From Zunongwangia pacifica (lineage in GTDB: Bacteria > Bacteroidota > Bacteroidia > Flavobacteriales > Flavobacteriaceae), in assembly GCF_023499215.1 (NCBI RefSeq), contig NZ_JAKHSK010000015.1, forward strand, positions 41,654 through 105,653: DNA of 64,000 nucleotides. Reading direction: 5' to 3'. Positions 26,201-34,941 of this stretch are shown here, in pieces (the first letter of the stretch is position 1; each line of letters opens with the position of its first letter). The position numbers were made by a program, and so were the translations under genes. Under the pieces are notes generated by a model. It was not told the origin of the DNA. It did no database searches and was given only the letters and a program-made list of their open reading frames with translations.

Positions 26201-26328
26201 AATGGCTTCGTGCCGGCAAATAATGCTGAATTAATCGAGAAAAGCATAAAAACTGCCCCAATGAGTAAATTCAATTTTGATCTGGGTACCGTAAAAATTA
26301 GTGTTCCCATTTTGAAATTGTGCTCCAT
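23269..26328 (-). CDS. susC: SusC/RagA-family TonB-dependent transporter
   Basis: Outer-membrane TonB-dependent channel for glycan fragments. About 1019 aa from the ATG at 26328; the longer TTG reading at 26337 adds three residues. Order: signal region, carboxypeptidase-regulatory-like domain (ISGTVIDNQGLPLPGVTIIV to FIGFETQEI), TonB box region (LDQVVVVGYGTTKKSDITGA), plug with the conserved NEPLYVIDGLPG and ILKDASATAIYGSRGANGVV, then a 22-strand barrel ending in TFTMGIKLGI. It heads the second PUL operon; LacI-type operators at 26351-26362 and 26436-26449 precede it. Confidence 0.96.
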   Translation of the reverse strand: MEHNFKMGTLIFTVPRSKLNLLIGAVFMLFSINSALFAGTKPLYQETISGTVIDNQGLPLPGVTIIVKGTSNGTNTDMDGAYSIEAEPGDILVASFIGFETQEIPVENRSTINFTMAEGTNELDQVVVVGYGTTKKSDITGAISSLNDDDFNKGAQTSINELIQGRAAGVQITQADAEPGGLFSIKIRGSNSITGGNEPLYVIDGLPGAPLNALNPGDIASIEILKDASATAIYGSRGANGVVMITTKKGKAGRFSINYDGYFGVQNAAKTLDLLNADEYVSFINGIQADQGLEPIYTEEQLANVGEGTDWQDEILRTAYLQNHQLSFSGGSEDTGYYVSLGHFDQQGIVINTGLKRTTGRVNIDHSTDKFNFGLNLSTSFVADESVPRSVYGINADAGVIATAIQFDPLQRVYNEDGSYAESSNLDLDNPVAQANTITNVSETNRTFGNAFVEYEFVDNLSAKLNVGSDRRTSRFDNYISKVTKRGQRTNGAANVSATENNSNLLELTLHYQNTFQEKHQLEILAGYTYQDFVNKGFNAGSQNFPTDAFETNNLSAGDREMYAVGSFKNENQLLSYLGRLNYTYNNKYLLTASFRVDGSSRFGEDEKYGYFPSVALSWKLAEEDFIDRLNTFSTLKLRTSYGITGNQAIGNYNSLVLLGTAGNATFNGQQFVGIAPIQLGNPDLKWESTAQFNVGLDYGFLRNRITGSLDYFKKKTSDLLLQLPIPSTSGFTTSLQNVGDTENSGFEFLIDSKNLVGDFTWSTSLNFSTLQNKVTSLGELPFILQGNIRFINDLTILREGSPINSYYGYRTNGVFQNQSEVEQSAQPNASPGDLRFQDLNNDGQITPDDRTILGDPFPNFNFGLSNTFTYKGFDLSIFFNGSTGNELLNFTKIDSENPISFLRNRQDYVLNRWTPDNPTNENPSFISNNLARALNDRVVEDASYVRLRNVNFGYNFPGLSVKGLNSLYVYLTAQNLFTITDYSGYNPEVSSLGDSNLKVDYNAYPVSRTFTMGIKLGI

Positions 26329-26350
26329 AAGATTCAATTTTAAGAATTAG

Positions 26351-26362
26351 TTAATCGATTAA
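26351..26362. promoter_or_regulatory. LacI-type operator upstream of susC (proximal)
   Basis: Perfect 12-bp palindrome TTAATCGATTAA, 22 bp before the susC ATG. It is the core of the motif TTTAATCGATTAAA found in front of the LacI gene and the other PUL operon. Binding here would block transcription or early elongation of susC. Confidence 0.75.
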
Positions 26363-26435
26363 ATTTATTTTTAAAAAAATAGCGTTAAATTTCATTTTGT
26401 TAAAAAGCAGACTACTATTTTATTTAATTACCAAG

Positions 26436-26449
26436 TTTAATCGTTTAAA
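26436..26449. promoter_or_regulatory. LacI-type operator upstream of susC (distal)
   Basis: TTTAATCGTTTAAA, one mismatch from the perfect 14-bp palindrome, 85 bp (about eight helical turns) from the proximal operator. Such spacing allows looping by a LacI dimer pair. It lies between the araB-side GH172 gene's stop and susC. Confidence 0.7.
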
Positions 26450-26482
26450 TTTAAAAAATTATTATTATCTATCTAAAATATT

Positions 26483-27643
26483 TTAATTTTTTCCGCGTGT
26501 TGGGCCACCAGTGTTTATAAGATCTGGGATTCGATCTTCAACTACCGGTAAGCTTGGAAATGGTTTATGCGGCTCTGTTTGATACCAATATCCTACAGTA
26601 TAATAGTTATCTGAACGGTGATTGGCGTGGCCATGTTCAATGGTTACTTTAATCGACTTATTAAATACAATAGGTGATTCGGAATGAAAACGGTAAACCA
26701 TCCATTCGGCGCCCCGATCATCACCTCCGTTCAAAGGGTTTCCATATTCGGAATAATTAAAGGTTGGTTTGGCATCTCCAAAAGGATTGATCCCACAGCC
26801 TCCATAACACCAGGCGCCCAGATAATAATCTTCAGCACCGGTACCGTGAATCTGTGGTTTTTCGGCTCCGTCTATATACATCATATCATCTCCTTCGCCC
26901 CACCAGTCTCCCTGATTCTGAATTAGGCTGTGAGTAACTCCTATAAACTGGCCTTTCCCTTCAGCTTCCATAATCACATAGTTACCATCCCCATCAGCAT
27001 TTGGTTTGTTATTGATCTTTGGTTGGCCGTTAGCCTCCCAATCATCGGTCCAGCCATCGGTTGGCTGAGCCTGCCTGTACTGGGCATGAAAATAGCCAAT
27101 ATCTTCCGGCAGCGATTGATGTTTTTCCCAATCTATATTATAATAGAAGGCATCGATCTGCCGCTCACCTTCATTGGTAATAGTGATTTTTGCCGATTTT
27201 CTGAAAGGCATGGGAAAAGAAGCATTCAGCGCTTTCTGTGAACCAATGGAAAGAAATTTCGAATCGTACATAAAATAACGTCCCAGCCCCAAGCCGAAGA
27301 AATCACCAACAGGAGCCTCAACACTAGGGTTTTCTTCCCCATCCCAGTACATTCTCACTACTATCTTTTTTAAGTGATTGGTTTCACCGCTGGCGATAGT
27401 GAACCAGATGTGTTTGATGATCCCAGGTCCATTCACCTCCCCGATAGTTCGGGTGTCACCGGGCATGATCTTTTCTTTCCAGTTTCCGTCGTCATTTGCG
27501 CCACTTTTATCATAGCTGGAAATACGCATAGACTGGTAATTCCTTAATTCATAAATGGGCTTATCGCCACCTGTTACGCGAGTTTCCTGAGATTGCCCAG
27601 AAATTGCTCCTAACAGTAAAATAAAAAGTAATACTTTTCTCAT
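26483..27643 (-). CDS. DUF2961/GH172-family glycoside hydrolase (3 of 4)
   Basis: 386 aa, secreted (signal peptide MRKVLLFILLLGAISGQSQ). The core shows IKHIWFTIASGE, VEAPVGDFFGLGLG, WWGEGDDMMYIDGAE and GTGAEDYYLGAW; here the second motif is GAEDY instead of GTEDY. The glutamates of the two motifs are 21 residues apart. A cysteine-containing insert (GAWCYGGCGINPFG) follows. It is the last gene of the upstream operon (33641-34792 back to here), 10 bp after the ribulokinase gene. Confidence 0.85.
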   Translation of the reverse strand: MRKVLLFILLLGAISGQSQETRVTGGDKPIYELRNYQSMRISSYDKSGANDDGNWKEKIMPGDTRTIGEVNGPGIIKHIWFTIASGETNHLKKIVVRMYWDGEENPSVEAPVGDFFGLGLGRYFMYDSKFLSIGSQKALNASFPMPFRKSAKITITNEGERQIDAFYYNIDWEKHQSLPEDIGYFHAQYRQAQPTDGWTDDWEANGQPKINNKPNADGDGNYVIMEAEGKGQFIGVTHSLIQNQGDWWGEGDDMMYIDGAEKPQIHGTGAEDYYLGAWCYGGCGINPFGDAKPTFNYSEYGNPLNGGDDRGAEWMVYRFHSESPIVFNKSIKVTIEHGHANHRSDNYYTVGYWYQTEPHKPFPSLPVVEDRIPDLINTGGPTRGKN

Positions 27644-27653
27644 TGTTATAGTT

Positions 27654-29291
27654 TTAATTAGTTAATTGGTTTTCTAAAAATGCCGCAAGCTCTTTGTAGC
27701 GTTCATACCTGGCAGCATAAACGGTTCTTTTTTCTTCGTCTGGCAGATAAACTTTACTGAAACCGAAACCCATTTTTTCCATGGCTTTTGAAACGTCCCC
27801 ATAGACTCCTGCCACGGTCGCAGCAAACATGGCCGCTCCAAGAGCTGTCGTTTCCTGGGAGGCACTTATCCTGATAGGCATTTCTAGTATATCTGCCATC
27901 ATCTGCATAATAAATGGTGATTTTTGCGCCACTCCGCCAGATCCAATCACCCCTTCGATATTTACTCCTTCTGTTCTGAAACGTTCAACGATCTGCCGGG
28001 CTCCAAAACAGGTACTTTCTGCCAGACTTCTGTAAATTGACGGAGCATCACTTCCGAGATTTAAACCGATAATCCCTGCGGAAAGCAATTGGTTGGCATC
28101 AGGAGTTCTTCTTCCGTTGAACCAGTCTACCGCAAGTTCTGTTTCACTTGTAACCGGTATTTTCTCAGCTGCTTTTGACAAACGTTCCAGAATTGCAGAT
28201 TTGCGATCTTCGGAAGTATGCTCAGCATTTTTCCCATTCCAGCATAATAGATCTGTGAACCAGGAAAAAATATCTCCAAACGCCGATTGCCCTGCTTCCA
28301 TCCCGATCATTCCCGGGATGATAGAGCCATCAGCCTGTCCACAAATTCCTTTCACCGCGTTTGAGCCAGAATCTACCGGAGAAACCAGCATGTCACAAGT
28401 GGAAGTTCCCATAACTTTGCTCAGGTAATTTGGCTGAATACCGGCACCCACGGCACCCATATGAGCATCTAAGGCGCCCACACCCACCATTACATTTTCT
28501 GAAAGACCTAATTTATTTGCCCATTCTTCGGTCAGGGTTCCGGAACTTTCATCAGAAGTATGAACTTCAGTATATAAACCTGCAAATCTTTCCAGTAAAG
28601 GATCTACCTTTTTCAGAAATGCTGCGGAAGGTAATCCTCCATGTTGTTGTGCCCAAAGAGCCTTATGGCCCGCAGCGCAGGCACTTCTTTTCATAGTTTT
28701 CCCCTGCGTCTGGCCGGTTAGCAGGAATGGCATCCAGTCACAATGTTCTACCCAACTGGCGCAAGCCTTTCCTACAGCCTCATCATTTCTTAAAACATAA
28801 AGCAGTTTTGCCCAAAACCATTCAGAAGAATAAATACCGCCTGAAAATTTCAAAATTTCGGGAAAATCTTTCTGTGCTATATCATTGATACGCGCTGCTT
28901 CAGCAACGGCCGAATGATCTTTCCAAAGGAAGAACATCGCATTAGGATTTTCTTCAAATTCGGATAAAAGACTTAAAGGAATTCCCTCTTCATTCACTGC
29001 CACGGGCGTAGAACCTGTGGTATCGATAGAAATTGCTGAAATATTCTTTACCACTTCCGCAGAACAACTGGCAATACAATCTTTCACAACATGATCCAGG
29101 CCTTCCAGGTAATCTTTAGGATGTTGCCTGAACTGATTTTTGGAAGGATTGCAAAATTCCATTTTACTCCAGCGAGGATAAGCAAATTCAGAAGAGCTTA
29201 AAAAATGGCCATTTTCGGTATCTACCAGTATGGCTCTGACCGAACTGGTTCCAAAATCTACTCCGATCACGTAATTTTTCTTTCCTTTCAT
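27654..29291 (-). CDS. araB: Ribulokinase-like FGGY sugar kinase
   Basis: Phosphorylates ribulose at C5 in the cytoplasm. 545 aa, close to the usual AraB length and longer than fuculo- or rhamnulokinases. The first phosphate-binding loop is GVDFGTSSVRAILVD (residues 10-24). The AraB-like block GSTPVAVNEEGIPL to NPNAMFFLWKDH follows, and the C-terminal actin-like domain has GVIGSGGVAQKSPFIMQMMAD. AraB-type kinases accept D- as well as L-ribulose. Its ATG overlaps the fucP stop (ATGA), so the two are coupled. Together with the isomerase it makes D-ribulose-5-phosphate if D-arabinose is the sugar. Stereochemical preference is inferred from context. Confidence 0.88.
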   Translation of the reverse strand: MKGKKNYVIGVDFGTSSVRAILVDTENGHFLSSSEFAYPRWSKMEFCNPSKNQFRQHPKDYLEGLDHVVKDCIASCSAEVVKNISAISIDTTGSTPVAVNEEGIPLSLLSEFEENPNAMFFLWKDHSAVAEAARINDIAQKDFPEILKFSGGIYSSEWFWAKLLYVLRNDEAVGKACASWVEHCDWMPFLLTGQTQGKTMKRSACAAGHKALWAQQHGGLPSAAFLKKVDPLLERFAGLYTEVHTSDESSGTLTEEWANKLGLSENVMVGVGALDAHMGAVGAGIQPNYLSKVMGTSTCDMLVSPVDSGSNAVKGICGQADGSIIPGMIGMEAGQSAFGDIFSWFTDLLCWNGKNAEHTSEDRKSAILERLSKAAEKIPVTSETELAVDWFNGRRTPDANQLLSAGIIGLNLGSDAPSIYRSLAESTCFGARQIVERFRTEGVNIEGVIGSGGVAQKSPFIMQMMADILEMPIRISASQETTALGAAMFAATVAGVYGDVSKAMEKMGFGFSKVYLPDEEKRTVYAARYERYKELAAFLENQLTN

Positions 29292-30586
29292 GCTCCTGCC
29301 ACTTTAACTTTCGACTCTTTTTTTTCCAGGTTTTTCTGAATGAAACCATAAACTGCCACCACTACAAAACAAATAAGCGGTACGAAAAATGCCATATTTA
29401 TACTTTGCGTCGTATCTGAAACCTGTCCCTGAACAGCGGTAAGCACGGCTCCTCCCAAAATGGCCATTATTAAGCCAGATCCTCCAATTTTAGCGTCATT
29501 ACCCAGTCCCATCATTCCTAAGCCATAAATAGTGGGAAACATTAAAGACATAAAACCCGAGATGCAAACCAGCGCGATCACTCCGGTCATACCACTTCCG
29601 TAGATCACAATAAGGGTACTGATGATGCCTAGCGCAGCACTAGTTGTAAGCAATGCCCTGGGAGTAAAATATTTCATAAGACCGGTAAAAACGAAACGGC
29701 ACAAGGAGAAAAGAATAAGCGAGGCCAGGTAATAAGTCGAAGAATCATCTTCATTCAAACTAAGTTCTTGCATCACGTAGCGAATAGTGAAAGACCAAAC
29801 GCCAATTTGTGCTCCCATATAGAAGAATTGCGCTATTACTGCCCAGCAATAATTCTTATTCTTCAACAATCTCTTGATACTAGGTCCCAGTTCTACTTTC
29901 GCAAAAACTTCCGAAGCTCTGGGCATTTTTGTGAATTTCACCATTAACCAGATGATGACCAAAATAAAGGCCACTCCCACGTAAGGCCCCATGACAGAAG
30001 TTAATTCTTCAGATTGTATGGTCTTTAACTGTTCTGCACCCATCTGTGCCCGCTCCTCGGCGCTGGAAAGATTCAGATGGCTCAAAATGAAAATTTTACT
30101 CAGTAAAACACCGGTTATGGAACCAATAGGATTAAAAGATTGCGCCAAATTGAGTCTTCTAGTACCGGTTTCTTCAGGCCCCATGGCAATAATGTAGGGA
30201 TTGGAAGCCGTTTCCAGAATAGAAAGACCTCCCGCTAAAATGAATAAAGCGGCCAGAAAATGGCCATACGCCATGGTAATACTCGCCGGATAGAAAAGTA
30301 AAGCTCCTATTATGAATAGTCCCAGGCCGGTCAATACTCCGCTTTTGTAGGAGTATTTCTTAATAAGAACAGCCGCTGGTAAAGCCAGTAAAAAATACGA
30401 CCCATAAAATGCCAGTTGGATCCATGAGGTCTGAAAGTCAGACATACTCATGATTCGCTTAAAGGCAGCCAGTAGGGTGTCGGTCATATTATTGGCTAAT
30501 CCCCATAAAAAGAACAGGCTCGTTACCAGTATGAAAGGCCATTTATTTCCCGCTCTGATGAGAGAAACAGAAGCTTTATTTTTCAT
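29288..30586 (-). CDS. fucP: FucP-family sugar:H+ symporter
   Basis: Inner-membrane MFS permease, 432 aa, twelve predicted membrane segments. N-terminal block FLVTSLFFLWGLANNMTDTL is characteristic of FucP (FFLWG, then N-D for proton and sugar binding); ETASNPYIIAMGPEETGTRRLNLAQSFNP is a second family block. FucP of E. coli takes L-fucose, L-galactose and D-arabinose, which share configuration; that fits the isomerase and kinase beside it. It lies 18 bp after fucI and overlaps araB by 4 bp. Confidence 0.9.
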   Translation of the reverse strand: MKNKASVSLIRAGNKWPFILVTSLFFLWGLANNMTDTLLAAFKRIMSMSDFQTSWIQLAFYGSYFLLALPAAVLIKKYSYKSGVLTGLGLFIIGALLFYPASITMAYGHFLAALFILAGGLSILETASNPYIIAMGPEETGTRRLNLAQSFNPIGSITGVLLSKIFILSHLNLSSAEERAQMGAEQLKTIQSEELTSVMGPYVGVAFILVIIWLMVKFTKMPRASEVFAKVELGPSIKRLLKNKNYCWAVIAQFFYMGAQIGVWSFTIRYVMQELSLNEDDSSTYYLASLILFSLCRFVFTGLMKYFTPRALLTTSAALGIISTLIVIYGSGMTGVIALVCISGFMSLMFPTIYGLGMMGLGNDAKIGGSGLIMAILGGAVLTAVQGQVSDTTQSINMAFFVPLICFVVVAVYGFIQKNLEKKESKVKVAGA

Positions 30587-30604
30587 TTTTACTATTGATT
30601 CTAA

Positions 30605-32377
30605 TTATTGATACAGTGGTCCATAAGCAGCACAGGCTCTAAAATCACTTCCTTCATTATCCATTCCGAAAGCATTCCAGGCGGAGGGGCGAAATACCTT
30701 TTCTGCTTCCACGTTATGCATATTAACCGGAATTCTTAACATCGATGCCATAGTGATCAAATCTTTTCCGATATGTCCGTAGCTGATAGCACCATGGTTG
30801 GAGCCCCAGTTATACATCACGGAATACACATCACGGAAGGCTTCAGCTTCGGTAAGGCGTGGCACAAACCAGGTAGTAGGCCAGGTTTTATCGGTACGAT
30901 CGTCCAGCGAACTATTTACTTCTTCTGGAAGATCTATAGTCCATCCTTCAGCAATTTGCAGGACCGGGCCAATACCTTTTACCAGGTTGATACGGCACAT
31001 GGTTACCGCCATTCCCCCTTCTGTAAGAAATTTGGAAGAAAAACCGCCCCCCCTAAAATAACCGCGATTGGCAGGATACCAGGTAGTTGCCTTCAGACAG
31101 GCCTTTACGTCCTGCTCTTCTATTTCCCAAAAGGGTTTCAGCACACTTTCCCCTTTTTTTGTCATTTTCCCAGAACCATCCAGCGTAGCAGAACCTGAAT
31201 TAATGAGGTGAATAAATCCGTTTTTGGCATCGCCCTCCGGTTTCCAGCCGGTGACTTCTTTCACCGCATCAGCGCTCCAGTACGTACGCACATCGGCAAA
31301 GATCTGTGCGGTATTGGTGAGCAGGTAATTGAAAAGCATGGAAATACCGTTTAGGGAATCATTTTCGGTCGCTACCATATACGGCGCTCGAATCCCGTTC
31401 CAATCGAAGGAAGAATTCAGAATAGCTTCTGAAAAATCGCCATTGGGGAGAAAATCGGTCCATTGCCGCTGTCCCTGGAAGCCAGAAACCAACGCATCGT
31501 GCCCAAAAGCTTCTTCGCCATGCCCCATTTCTTTCAGTTTAGGGTTTCCATCCATCAGGTCGCGAATGATCAAAGTCATTTTCACCACAAATTCCCAATC
31601 TTCATCTTTCTCTTCGCGGGAACGCTGTTTTCCCTCTTCGTTATAGTCTTCTCCTTCTTTGCAGTGCTTTTTAGTCCATTCCAGGGCTTTCTGAAATTCT
31701 TCGGGATCATAAATATCCTTTTCAATTCTTCGGAAAACCTCTGTAGAATCTACATATTCGTTCCTCATTCCCAGGTATTCCTGAAAGAAATCTGGGTCGA
31801 TGGCAGAACCTACAATCCCCATGGAAACACTGCCTATGGCCAGGTAAGATTTGCCTTTCATGAGTGCCACGGCCATCCCGGAACGGGCAAACTGCAGTAA
31901 TTTTTCCTTTACATCTTCACTGATGCTCTGATCTTCCATATCCTGCACATCTTTCCCATATATGCTGAAAGCCGGAAGTCCTTTCTGATTATGCGCCGCC
32001 AGGGTTGCCGCCAAGTATACTGCGCCCGGCCGCTGGGTGCTGTTCAAGCCCCAGATAGCCTTGGGAAGATGCGGATCAAAATCCATAGTTTCAGTGCCAT
32101 AGGCCCAACAGGGAGTGACAGAAAGGGAAACCCCTACATTCTCCTTTTTGAATTTCTTGGCACAGTTGGTAGCTTCTTTCACCCCGCCAATACAGCTATC
32201 GGCAATTACACAATTGACGGGATCCCCATTGGGATATCTAAGTTCTGAACTAAAAAGGTCGGCCACATTTTTGGCCATATTCATGGTAATTTCTTCAAGC
32301 GATTCTCGAACCCCGCCTAAACGACCATCGATAATGGGCCGAATTCCTATTTTGGGGTATTCTTTCGAATTCATCAT
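30605..32377 (-). CDS. fucI: L-fucose isomerase / D-arabinose isomerase
   Basis: Interconverts L-fucose and L-fuculose, or D-arabinose and D-ribulose, in the cytoplasm using Mn2+. 590 aa, the length of E. coli FucI. Metal-site residues can be placed: Glu338 in ATENDSLNG, Asp362 in FADVRTYW, and His528 in NHGAISYGH, matching Glu337, Asp361 and His528 of the E. coli enzyme as I recall them. The N-terminal block [21 protein letters not shown] is also typical. It sits between the lipoprotein gene and fucP. The window has no fuculokinase of FucK type and no fuculose-phosphate aldolase, so the D-arabinose reading is favoured. Confidence 0.92.
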   Translation of the reverse strand: MMNSKEYPKIGIRPIIDGRLGGVRESLEEITMNMAKNVADLFSSELRYPNGDPVNCVIADSCIGGVKEATNCAKKFKKENVGVSLSVTPCWAYGTETMDFDPHLPKAIWGLNSTQRPGAVYLAATLAAHNQKGLPAFSIYGKDVQDMEDQSISEDVKEKLLQFARSGMAVALMKGKSYLAIGSVSMGIVGSAIDPDFFQEYLGMRNEYVDSTEVFRRIEKDIYDPEEFQKALEWTKKHCKEGEDYNEEGKQRSREEKDEDWEFVVKMTLIIRDLMDGNPKLKEMGHGEEAFGHDALVSGFQGQRQWTDFLPNGDFSEAILNSSFDWNGIRAPYMVATENDSLNGISMLFNYLLTNTAQIFADVRTYWSADAVKEVTGWKPEGDAKNGFIHLINSGSATLDGSGKMTKKGESVLKPFWEIEEQDVKACLKATTWYPANRGYFRGGGFSSKFLTEGGMAVTMCRINLVKGIGPVLQIAEGWTIDLPEEVNSSLDDRTDKTWPTTWFVPRLTEAEAFRDVYSVMYNWGSNHGAISYGHIGKDLITMASMLRIPVNMHNVEAEKVFRPSAWNAFGMDNEGSDFRACAAYGPLYQ

Positions 32378-32395
32378 ACTATTTCTGATTTGGTT

Positions 32396-33625
32396 TTATT
32401 TAAATGCCTGCTGAACTTCTTCCAGACTGATATTCAGCAATTGTTTACATATTTTATTCAGATGCGTTTTGTTTCCGGTAAAATGGAAAACGCTATGCTC
32501 ATGCGTGAGCGTTTCATTCGGTTTTAAAAAGGCGGCCGGCGACACACTTTCAATCTCGTAAAAAGGGCCCATTTGTGAACCGTCTTCCAGAGGACCATCA
32601 TTGTAAGCGTTCACCGCATCACCCTGGTAGGGATCTTTTGTATCTGTCCATTCCTGGTTAAGATAGATTGCGTTTTTATCGAGGTCATATAATGTAATGG
32701 TAAGGGTATTGCTCTTGGGATCGTAGCTACCACTTTTGTTCCTGGCGCGATTGGGAGGGACGCCCAGTTTTCCACGATTCTTCCCATCGGCTTTAAATAG
32801 AATCGTTCCGTTTTCCATGATTATCCGGTCTTTCGGAATTTCACCAAAATAATCGGTAGTCGCGATCTTCCCTTCGCTTTGCTCTTGGTAAGGCACGATG
32901 ATCACGGTTTCTGGCGATGGCGTAAACATATCCAGTATCCAGATACAGGGAGCACCAGTTTCCTGCGTCCAGGCTTGTTTGCCGGTGTTTGAAATACGGT
33001 TAATTGTGGTAAAACCTACGACTTTGAGACTATCGGTTTTTATGTTCATTAAAGAATTTATGGCAGCTCCCGAAAGGATTTTTACGCTTCTTTCGGCCTG
33101 AAGATTCAATTCGGTTCCTGCATAATTGGTCAATTTCATCGCTTTTGTCATGCTCACTTCCCTGGCGGACTTGTTTTGTACTTCCCAGGATTCGGTATCA
33201 ACCCCGGCGGGCGTTAACCAATTCTCGTAAACCATTTCTTCCTTCGGCTTAAAAAACAGGGAATATTTGCTACCTTCCGGTCCCAGCCAAAAACGATTTT
33301 CCCCGCCATAAGCATTCATATGAGGATCTTTTTCACCGTTGAAAGCTTCATAATTGATCCAGCCGAAACTTTTCCCGGTTGCTCCTTCCGCAGAAGATGT
33401 AAAAACCTTGGCCTGGTATTTTGGCGAAACAATCACAGTGCTGGTATTATCTTCCAGTACGATCAAATTTTCATCTTTTTCTTTCAGAAATTGAAGGTCA
33501 TAGCCAAAACTGCCTTCCTGAAACGTTTTTTCTTCAGTCATTGTTTCTTCTTCTTTTTTGTCATGATTTCCGCAGGAGACCATAAGCGCAATCGATATAG
33601 TTTTTAATAACAGGGAATATCGCAT
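32396..33625 (-). CDS. PUL-associated lipoprotein, DUF6786-like, function unknown
   Basis: 409 aa with a lipoprotein signal (MVSC near residue 18, followed by a charged linker) and an all-beta body (DNTSTVIVSPKYQAKVFTSS, GGENRFWLGPEGSKYSLFF, FKADGKNRGKLGVPPNRAR). The pattern resembles the DUF6786 family that accompanies sugar-utilisation loci and has a galactose-mutarotase-like look; I make this call from memory with moderate doubt. No catalytic motif is certain. It lies 18 bp before fucI and 15 bp after a GH172 gene, so it is co-transcribed with the catabolic genes and may act on or bind the released sugar in the periplasm. Confidence 0.6.
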   Translation of the reverse strand: MRYSLLLKTISIALMVSCGNHDKKEEETMTEEKTFQEGSFGYDLQFLKEKDENLIVLEDNTSTVIVSPKYQAKVFTSSAEGATGKSFGWINYEAFNGEKDPHMNAYGGENRFWLGPEGSKYSLFFKPKEEMVYENWLTPAGVDTESWEVQNKSAREVSMTKAMKLTNYAGTELNLQAERSVKILSGAAINSLMNIKTDSLKVVGFTTINRISNTGKQAWTQETGAPCIWILDMFTPSPETVIIVPYQEQSEGKIATTDYFGEIPKDRIIMENGTILFKADGKNRGKLGVPPNRARNKSGSYDPKSNTLTITLYDLDKNAIYLNQEWTDTKDPYQGDAVNAYNDGPLEDGSQMGPFYEIESVSPAAFLKPNETLTHEHSVFHFTGNKTHLNKICKQLLNISLEEVQQAFK

Positions 33626-33640
33626 GTTTATCTTTTTGGA

Positions 33641-34792
33641 TTAATTTACTTCTAAATCGTTTTTGGAAGGAAGGTCTGGGAAAGAGGCATGTGGTTCCAG
33701 CTGATACCAGTAGGAAACTGAACTGATATCAGATTGTTGCTGAAGATAGCGATGTTCACTTCGCCATCCTAGGTCCTGGATGGTCACTTTCAAATCTTTG
33801 TCAAACCTTATAGGATCCTGAATATGCCAGCGGTACATCCCAAAGCATTGTTGGGAATTATAAGCTCCATCGGGCTTGATGATTTGGTGCAGACCGGCAT
33901 AGGGAGTGGAGTAATATTGATATTCCCCATTCCTGTCAAAATTATAAGAGCCTAAAAAATAATCTTCTGTCCCTGTACCGGCTATAGTCGGAAATTTGCG
34001 ATCTCCATCCATATAGAATTTAATCTCCCCTTCTCCCCACCAGCCACGGTTGTTGACCTGCCAGGCTAAATACGTTCCCACATACTGGCCTTTTCCCTTA
34101 ATCCCATCAACCAATGTATGGATAGCACCTTCGGTTGGATGACTTCTGCGGAATTGTGCATGAAAATAGGCCGCGTCTTCAGGCACATCTGTCAGCGCGT
34201 AATTTATTTGATAGTACAAAAACATCTCATTGCTACTGATGTTTTCCAGAGTGATACGACATTTCTTCCGGAATGGCATGGGCCAGAAAGAATTGAAAGC
34301 GCTACCCGGGTTAACGGTTATTGGCTGGGAATTTAGAGGAGCGTATTCGCCCCATCCCATCCCGAAGAAATCACCCACAGGCACTTCTACAGAAGGTTCT
34401 TTTTCATCATCCCAGTAAATTCGCAATATGGAAAATCTCCAATTGCCGGTGGGCGTCATCCACATATGCTGTATGATACCCTCATCTGTAATTTCAACCA
34501 GGGTAAATGTTTCGCCGGGTTTTATTTTCACAGAAGGGCTTACCTTCCAGCCCTGCCCCAGTTCCCGAGCAGGTTCACTACCGGTTCCCTCTCCCAGTTT
34601 GGCCATTGCTCCTTTGCCTTTCTCACCAGTAAAATTTTCGGGACTTATTGATCGTGTTAGAGCATCAGAGGTTCGATAAATATTACCTAAATTCATATTA
34701 ATACCTCGAAAGGTTTCTTCCTGGGAAAAGCTGAAAGCTGAGATTAAAAGAAAACATACTAAGAAAGTATAATTGAATTTCATACAGTTCAT
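33641..34792 (-). CDS. DUF2961/GH172-family glycoside hydrolase (4 of 4)
   Basis: 383 aa with a signal peptide (FLVCFLLISAFSFSQ). The core motifs are IQHMWMTPTGNWRFSILRIYWDD, VEVPVGDFFGMGWGEYAPL, WWGEGEIKFYMDGD and GTGTEDYFLGSYNF. It is the first gene of the catabolic operon, directly behind two LacI-type operators, so it is probably the most tightly regulated of the four paralogues. Its sequence is clearly distinct from the other three, suggesting separate linkage specificities or exo-acting steps on one polymer. Confidence 0.85.
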   Translation of the reverse strand: MNCMKFNYTFLVCFLLISAFSFSQEETFRGINMNLGNIYRTSDALTRSISPENFTGEKGKGAMAKLGEGTGSEPARELGQGWKVSPSVKIKPGETFTLVEITDEGIIQHMWMTPTGNWRFSILRIYWDDEKEPSVEVPVGDFFGMGWGEYAPLNSQPITVNPGSAFNSFWPMPFRKKCRITLENISSNEMFLYYQINYALTDVPEDAAYFHAQFRRSHPTEGAIHTLVDGIKGKGQYVGTYLAWQVNNRGWWGEGEIKFYMDGDRKFPTIAGTGTEDYFLGSYNFDRNGEYQYYSTPYAGLHQIIKPDGAYNSQQCFGMYRWHIQDPIRFDKDLKVTIQDLGWRSEHRYLQQQSDISSVSYWYQLEPHASFPDLPSKNDLEVN

Positions 34793-34806
34793 TTTAAACG
34801 ATTAAC
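34793..34806. promoter_or_regulatory. LacI-type operator next to the GH172 start
   Basis: TTTAAACGATTAAC, matching 12 of 14 positions of TTTAATCGATTAAA, immediately upstream of the ATG at 34792. Weaker than the distal site but in the position of a roadblock operator. Confidence 0.6.
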
Positions 34807-34834
34807 CAAGCGTCAAAAATTTCTACCAATATAT

Positions 34835-34850
34835 ATTTAATCGATTAAAT
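34835..34850. promoter_or_regulatory. LacI-type operator of the catabolic operon
   Basis: ATTTAATCGATTAAAT, a perfect 16-bp palindrome, the best copy in the window. It lies 43 bp (about four helical turns) from the proximal operator at 34793-34806, in the intergenic region between the LacI gene and the GH172 gene. Confidence 0.8.
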
Positions 34851-34941
34851 AAAAAACTATTTTAATGAAAAAATCAATTAAAACATTCAAAAATTGTCAA
34901 TACAGTAATATATAATAGGTATGATTAAGATGTTAGCAAAA

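Noticed and set aside
27654..32377. L-fucose (fucoidan) catabolism as the reading of the PUL
   Set aside because: FucI and FucP fit, but the kinase is AraB-like and no fuculose-phosphate aldolase, no GH29/GH95 and no GH107 were seen. Kept as an alternative, not the preferred reading.
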